Position numbers and translations under genes: made by a program | Source of the DNA: Isosphaeraceae bacterium | Lineage (GTDB): Bacteria; Planctomycetota; Planctomycetia; Isosphaerales; Isosphaeraceae | Length of the DNA stretch: 46,357 nucleotides | Direction of reading: 5' to 3' | Assembly (NCBI GenBank): GCA_025356475.1 | Contig: JANXSX010000172.1 | Coordinates: forward strand, 1 to 46,357 | The notes under the pieces: model-generated | The model's database searches: none | What the model saw: the letters and a program-made list of their open reading frames with translations, nothing else | What the model was told of the DNA's origin: nothing | Shown: positions 41,852 through 46,357 of the stretch, in pieces | How the letters are laid out: every line of letters starts with the position of its first letter | Position numbering within the stretch: the first letter of the stretch is position 1

Positions 41852-42018
41852 TTTGTCAAATGGTTATCGACTTGCCTCCATCCGGGCGGAAGAGGTCCGC
41901 GAAAAGACGTGGCGCGTTGATCTGATCATGGTTTCGGTTCTAATGACTGGTGACTCGTTACCAATCTGCTACGATCTTTGCTATTGCACAACACCTGAGA
42001 CGGTTGGCGACGAGACAA

Positions 42019-43095
42019 ATGATGCAACGAATCGCAACGGTTCTGGCGTTCTGGCTCCTGATCGGACTTGGATCTCAGGCGGGTGAACTCGTCACTGAAC
42101 GAGTTTTCGGGCCCGAGATCCCCACTGGCCCGTACAAGCACCCTGCGTGTCTGACCGAGCTGAAGAACGGCGATTTCTACCTGGTCTACTACGGTGGAAA
42201 GGGAGAATATGCCAAAGATACAGCGGTCTTTGGGTCCAGACGAAAACTCGGTGAGACTCACTGGTCCGCCCCAGTAGCGATTGCACGCGACCCGTTCCAT
42301 TCGCTCGGGAATGGGGTGATCTGGGAGGCACCCGATGGGGTCGTCTGGCTCTTTTATGTGGTGAGATTCGGCGATACCTGGTCGTCTTCACGAATCGCTT
42401 GCAAGATCTCGACCGATCAAGCAAAGACCTGGTCGGATGCGTCGATCTTGGCACTAGATGAGGGGATGATGGTCCGGAATCGGCCTATCGTCCTGGACTC
42501 GGGCCAGTATCTACTCCCGATTTATCGAGAGACCGGAGCGGACCCCGAATCGGTGGGCCGGGACAGTGTGTCGCTCTTCCTCAAGTTTGACCCGAAGTCC
42601 AAAAAATGGACAACCAGTCAGGCGATCCGATCTCATAACGGCAACATCCAGCCTGCCGCAGTGGAACTCAAGCCTAATCATCTGGTCGCATACTGCCGAC
42701 GCGGGGGCGACTATTCACCTCAGACGAAGGGCTTCATCGTCCGATCCGAGTCTCGCGACGGTGGGATGACCTGGGCACCTGGGGTTGACACCGCATTCCC
42801 CAACCCAAACGCGGCGGTCGATTTTCTCAAGCTCAAAAATGAACATCTCTTGCTAATCTTCAATGATTCGTTCACAAGTCGGACTCCGCTCAAGGTCGCA
42901 CTCTCGACAGACGGGGACAAGACCTACCCTCGGGGCCGAAACCTCGTGGAAGGGGCCGGCGATTTTGGTTATCCGCTTGCATTTCAAGCGAAGGATGGCC
43001 GGATCCACGTTGTGTACACATCCGAACGTAGAAGCGTAATCAATCATGCAACTTTCGATGAGTCTTGGCTTCTTCAGGGAGATGCGCCGCGATGA
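42019..43095 (+). CDS. Secreted sialidase-like (BNR-repeat) protein
   Basis: A 358-residue exported protein. ATG at 42019 (or 42022) gives a signal peptide (MMQRIATVLAFWLLIGLGSQ); the frame is open 23 codons earlier. The body fits the BNR_2/sialidase-like six-bladed propeller: an N-terminal block GPYKHPACLTELKNGDFYLV, then GVIWEAPDGVVWLFYVVRFG. Asp-box-like motifs follow: STDQAKTWSD, SRDGGMTWAP and STDGDKTYPR. MVRNRPIVLDSGQYLLPIYR is typical of the sialidase/arabinosidase-like group in planctomycetes. It may cleave a terminal sugar from a glycan. The classic arginine triad of true sialidases was not checked. The stop overlaps the start of the next gene (ATGA), so the two are coupled. Confidence 0.85.
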   Translation: MMQRIATVLAFWLLIGLGSQAGELVTERVFGPEIPTGPYKHPACLTELKNGDFYLVYYGGKGEYAKDTAVFGSRRKLGETHWSAPVAIARDPFHSLGNGVIWEAPDGVVWLFYVVRFGDTWSSSRIACKISTDQAKTWSDASILALDEGMMVRNRPIVLDSGQYLLPIYRETGADPESVGRDSVSLFLKFDPKSKKWTTSQAIRSHNGNIQPAAVELKPNHLVAYCRRGGDYSPQTKGFIVRSESRDGGMTWAPGVDTAFPNPNAAVDFLKLKNEHLLLIFNDSFTSRTPLKVALSTDGDKTYPRGRNLVEGAGDFGYPLAFQAKDGRIHVVYTSERRSVINHATFDESWLLQGDAPR

Positions 43096-44606
43096 TGATG
43101 ACAAGGTGGATGGTGTTAGGGTGTTTGGCGTTAGTCTTGCCAGGGGCGGGCCATCCTGAGAAGATTCGGGTGGCGACCTTTAACGCATCGCTCAATCGCG
43201 ACAAACCGGGAACCTTGCTTGCGGATCTTCAGCGAGGCGATGACCCGCAGATCAAGAACGTCGCCGAGATCTTGCAGATCGTTCGACCGGACATCGTACT
43301 GATCAACGAGTTCGATTACGACGCCGAGGGTAAAGGGGCAAAACTCTTTCAGGAAAGGTACCTTGCCGTCGGCCAGAATGAGGCCAAGCCGCTGACCTAC
43401 GAATATCGTTACGTTGCCGAGACAAATACGGGCATCCACAGCGGCAGAGATCTCGATAACAACGGTCAGGTCGAATCCGCAGTCGGCTCGCGAGGGTACG
43501 GCAACGATGCCTTCGGATTCGGACAATTCCCTGGTCAGTACGGATTTGTGGTTTACAGCAAGTTTCCTATTGATACGAAGGCTATCAAGACTTTTCAGAA
43601 AGTTCTCTGGAAGGACATGCCGGGCGCGCTCATGCCCACCAAGCCTGATGGAACATCTTGGTATTCCCCCGAATCGCTCGATGTTCTTCGGCTCTCATCG
43701 AAAAACCACGGCGACGTCCCGGTGACTTTGGGCAAAACCACAATCCACCTGCTGGTCAGTCATCCGACGCCTCCGGCCTTCGACGGTCCAGAAAAACGAA
43801 ACGCCAAACGTAACCACGACGAGATCCGCCTCTGGGCCGACTACCTCACGGGAGGGGAAAAAGCCTCGTACCTGGGCAAGATATCGTCTCCTTCAACCTT
43901 CGTGATTCTTGGAGATCTCAACGCCGACCCCAAGGATGGTGGAGGAGTTGCCGGTACGGCAGATCAGCTTCTAAAACATGCCAAAGTGAACGCCTCGTTC
44001 ATTCCCAAGAGCGAAGGGGCGCTCGAAGCGAGCAAGCTCCAAAAGGGCAAGAACGAAAGCCATATCGGCGACCCTGCGCAGGATACAGCCGACTTCAACG
44101 AGAACGTTGGCAACTTGAGAGGTGATTATGTTCTCCCCTCAAAGGATTTGAAGGTCCTCTCAGGGGGTGTCTTCTGGCCGACCGAAGGCGATCCCCTGGC
44201 CCGGTTAGTCGCGATGAAGCCAACCGTGGCCAGCTCCGACCATCGGCTTGTCTATCTCGACCTGGAATTACCGCAGGCGAGCGCCCAATTGCCCGCGACT
44301 CAGGCTAAGGATCTGATCGGAACGCAAGCAACCTTCGCCATGAAGGTGGCTTCGGGCAAAAAGATTGAGGCAGCCCAGGCCTATTTTCTCGATAGTGAAA
44401 GTGATTTCCGCTCAGACACGAACCTTGCGATCGTAATCAAGTTCGTCGATGAACCAGCCTTCGTGAAGGCTGGGATCGACTCGATCCTCGGTCGTTATGA
44501 AGGGAAATCGATCGAGGTCACAGGTGAGGTTGTGCGTGAAAGACTGTTCACACGAATCTATGTGACTACGCCCGAGCAAATTAAGGTCATCGAGTTGCCG
44601 AACTGA
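43092..44606 (+). CDS. Exported endonuclease/exonuclease/phosphatase-family protein
   Basis: A 504-residue protein starting at the ATGATGATG run at 43092, which overlaps the upstream stop. A signal peptide (WMVLGCLALVLPGAGHPEK) is followed by an EEP domain (about 30-400): IRVATFNASLNRD (Asn), PDIVLINEFDYD (metal Glu), HLLVSHPTPPAFDG (His), FVILGDLNADPKDGG (Asp-Leu-Asn) and ASSDHRLVYLDLEL (catalytic Asp-His). The length of insertions, such as the part after EYRYVAETNTGIHSGRD, fits the secreted EEP group rather than DNase I. The last 100 residues (LIGTQATFAMKVASGKK.. and on) resemble an OB-type add-on. It likely hydrolyses a phosphodiester outside the cytoplasm. Confidence 0.87.
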   Translation: MMMTRWMVLGCLALVLPGAGHPEKIRVATFNASLNRDKPGTLLADLQRGDDPQIKNVAEILQIVRPDIVLINEFDYDAEGKGAKLFQERYLAVGQNEAKPLTYEYRYVAETNTGIHSGRDLDNNGQVESAVGSRGYGNDAFGFGQFPGQYGFVVYSKFPIDTKAIKTFQKVLWKDMPGALMPTKPDGTSWYSPESLDVLRLSSKNHGDVPVTLGKTTIHLLVSHPTPPAFDGPEKRNAKRNHDEIRLWADYLTGGEKASYLGKISSPSTFVILGDLNADPKDGGGVAGTADQLLKHAKVNASFIPKSEGALEASKLQKGKNESHIGDPAQDTADFNENVGNLRGDYVLPSKDLKVLSGGVFWPTEGDPLARLVAMKPTVASSDHRLVYLDLELPQASAQLPATQAKDLIGTQATFAMKVASGKKIEAAQAYFLDSESDFRSDTNLAIVIKFVDEPAFVKAGIDSILGRYEGKSIEVTGEVVRERLFTRIYVTTPEQIKVIELPN

Positions 44607-44643
44607 GCCTGAGGACCGCCGCTCACATGGGACCCACAGGCTC
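44605..44643. terminator. Weak hairpin between convergent genes
   Basis: GAGCCTG (44605-44611) pairs with CAGGCTC (44637-44643) over a 25-base loop, in the 42 bases between the EEP-family gene and the convergent glycosyltransferase gene. The stem is short, so support is weak. Confidence 0.35.
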
Positions 44644-44648
44644 CATCT

Positions 44649-46229
44649 TCATCGAGTTTCCAGGGCTATCCTGGGCGGAGGGGTCGGAAATAGGGCTTCG
44701 GGTCCGCTGAAGCCGAACGCGAAGGGATCGGTCTGGCGAACACAGCGATAGACCTGAATGGTTTCCATCGTCACGCCTCCGCGAACGATCGGAACCGAGG
44801 CGAGTGGTTCAAGGCGGCTGAACCAGGGGTTGTAGTAGTCGACCTCACCTTGACCCTCATCAACCCGAATGAAGATCCCGTCGCGGCCCACCCAGTCCTG
44901 GGGCTTGCTCCAAAATGTGAAGCTTCGAGCATCACGATGGAAGCAGGCCACTGGCCGCTTATGGTTCGTCGCCATCGCCAGTTCCGCACTCAGACGCCAA
45001 CTATTCGTGAAGAGATAGCTGTTCGGCTCATCGAGCAAGCCTCTCTGCTCCAGAGCCGAAGCCAGTTGATCCCATCGCACAGTGTCGACTGTGGGATCTT
45101 TCTTGGGCGAAACAAGTCCGAGTAAACGACCCTGGCGATCCTGAAACACTCCATAGTTCGCGTGGACCAAGAACAGAAACGCCAGCAGAGCGGGGGGGAT
45201 CAGCAGGGCGGTTCCGAAGCGTGTCCACTCGCGACTTGTCCTGGCGGCATATCGTTCCGACCACGTCCTCGCGAGCAAGACCATCAGAGGAAGGAACCCG
45301 ACTAATGGCCAGTGGGGCATGATCCGGCGGAAGGTCGCGACCCCCATGAAGAGTCCCAAGGCGGGTATCGCCTGGCTCATCAGGAACGCTTCGGAGTCGC
45401 TCCAACCAAGCGGACCTTTTCGGATCAGTCTCGCCAGGACAATGATCAGGCCCAACCAAACCCAGGGCAGGAGGTATAGGAACTGAGCAACTAACGCTTC
45501 AACGAACATCTCGGGATCGAATCCGTGAAATCCCCCTGCGCGAGTTCCTTGGAAGGCAAATGAGGCCCAACCATGGGTGGCGTTCCAGAAGATCACGGGC
45601 GAGAAGATCACGATCCCGGTCAGGATCGCCAGATAAGGCCCTGGCATCTTCAAGCAACGGCGGGCTTGCGGTCTCAGAAGCAGGTAGAGTCCAAACCCGG
45701 CTGGAAGTAGGACCGCATGGTACTTGCTGAGCATGGCCGCTCCCCACGCCGCACCCATCGCAACCCAGGTTGAGGTTCTCTCGGGAGCGTCCAGAGTCGC
45801 GGAGAGTCGCTCCAATGTCAGTAGCCAAAAGAAGAGCAACGGGCCATCAGGGCCAGCGAGCATACCGACCATCACGCCATAGAAGACGGTCGCGTTGAGT
45901 AAAACGGCCGCGAGCACTCCCGTTCGCTCGCCATAGAAGCGAGATGCCAGCCGAGCGATCAGCCAGGTTGAGCCGGCGAACATCATCACGAATCCGAACC
46001 TGAGCCCGAAAATGGGAGATACCCAACTCCCTAAGCTCAGCCCAACCGCCGAAACCACCCCAACCATAGGGGGGTGGTCAAAATAGCTCCAGTCGAGGTT
46101 TTGGGCGTACATCTCATAGTACGCCTCATTGGTGTACCCACCCATGCTGGCAGCGAAGGCAAGCCGTAGGAGCGTCGTGATTCCGATCAATGCCCATAGG
46201 GCTCGTACTACGGTCCGTTGCTCAGTCAT
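44649..46229 (-). CDS. GT39/ArnT-like (PMT_2) membrane glycosyltransferase
   Basis: A 526-residue integral membrane protein with about 11 hydrophobic segments. Near the N-terminus, after the first helix, GGYTNEAYYEMYAQNLDWSY and FDHPPM is the acidic-residue loop of the PMT_2 family (PF13231), where Glu/Asp residues serve catalysis. A later loop reads MLAGPDGPLLFFWLLTLERL, and MLSKYHAVLLPAGFGLYLLL is also typical. The C-terminal 140 residues form a soluble domain (YLFTNSWRLSAELAMATNHK and on). These enzymes move a sugar from a polyprenyl carrier to lipid or protein on the periplasmic side. The start at 46229 (MTEQRTVVRALW) is preferred; the frame continues to 46310. Nothing is seen in the last 47 bases of the window. 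Confidence 0.88.
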   Translation of the reverse strand: MTEQRTVVRALWALIGITTLLRLAFAASMGGYTNEAYYEMYAQNLDWSYFDHPPMVGVVSAVGLSLGSWVSPIFGLRFGFVMMFAGSTWLIARLASRFYGERTGVLAAVLLNATVFYGVMVGMLAGPDGPLLFFWLLTLERLSATLDAPERTSTWVAMGAAWGAAMLSKYHAVLLPAGFGLYLLLRPQARRCLKMPGPYLAILTGIVIFSPVIFWNATHGWASFAFQGTRAGGFHGFDPEMFVEALVAQFLYLLPWVWLGLIIVLARLIRKGPLGWSDSEAFLMSQAIPALGLFMGVATFRRIMPHWPLVGFLPLMVLLARTWSERYAARTSREWTRFGTALLIPPALLAFLFLVHANYGVFQDRQGRLLGLVSPKKDPTVDTVRWDQLASALEQRGLLDEPNSYLFTNSWRLSAELAMATNHKRPVACFHRDARSFTFWSKPQDWVGRDGIFIRVDEGQGEVDYYNPWFSRLEPLASVPIVRGGVTMETIQVYRCVRQTDPFAFGFSGPEALFPTPPPRIALETR

Positions 46230-46357
46230 GGGTCCATCCCAAAAGTTCTTCGCCGCCTGCTTTCCTCGGCCGTTGCGAACTCGCAAAGGCAGTGGGATAG
46301 CCTCTTTCACAGTGACTACTGAGATTGAGCCGAAAGGTACGGCTGGCCATCACCAAT

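Overview
The window looks like a chromosomal stretch from a planctomycete, probably an Isosphaeraceae/Gemmatales-type organism (inference). The markers are two DUF1559 proteins with a prepilin N-terminus and an H-X9-DG C-terminus, a DUF1592-type cytochrome next to a DUF1552 Tat protein, two PEP-CTERM proteins, an HisKA/SpoIIE signalling pair and a giant polytopic membrane protein. No insertion sequence, prophage, CRISPR array, rRNA or tRNA was recognised. Most genes are chromosomal single genes or short operons, often separated by clear hairpin terminators.

Layout. 1-2.1 kb: type II secretion/pilus-like genes (5'-truncated pseudopilin, PilX/GspK-like protein, a decayed second copy of that pair, then DUF1559). 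2.1-3.8 kb: ilvD (branched-chain amino acids). 4.3-8.0 kb: DUF1592 cytochrome and DUF1552 protein, translationally coupled. 8.1-11.4 kb: secreted alpha/beta hydrolase, a relic of a response-regulator receiver domain, and an SMP-30/gluconolactonase-like protein. 11.6-13.65 kb: a cobalamin riboswitch followed by a DUF1559 pseudopilin-like gene and a DUF4465 PEP-CTERM gene, closed by a strong hairpin. 13.7-16.5 kb: deoxyhypusine-synthase-like protein, an HisKA-only protein and a receiver-SpoIIE phosphatase. 16.7-19.8 kb: two-halves ABC-2 permease, DUF427 protein, acyltransferase. 20.2-26.4 kb: proline-rich envelope protein, guaB, methyltransferase and a divergent polysaccharide flippase. 26.5-30 kb: small membrane protein, rsmA/ksgA with an acidic tail, ribE, Tat-exported aldo/keto reductase. 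30-38.3 kb: a frameshifted zinc-ribbon/TM/hydrolase gene, a DUF1232 protein, a 2039-residue TPR plus multi-TM protein. 38.4-46.2 kb: secreted beta-propeller and Dabb proteins, a second PEP-CTERM protein, GNAT, sialidase-like protein coupled to an endo/exonuclease/phosphatase-family protein, and a GT39-type glycosyltransferase.

The most interesting unit is the cobalamin-riboswitch operon at 11.6-13.65 kb. The riboswitch has every conserved block and a closing P1 stem, yet it sits in front of no known B12 biosynthesis or transport gene. It precedes an exported pilin-like protein and an exosortase-type DUF4465 surface protein. I infer a planctomycete B12-responsive surface system, possibly for corrinoid capture. 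A second group of observations concerns gene decay: a collapsed pilin cassette, a receiver-domain relic and a one-base frameshift that separates a hydrolase from its nucleophile.
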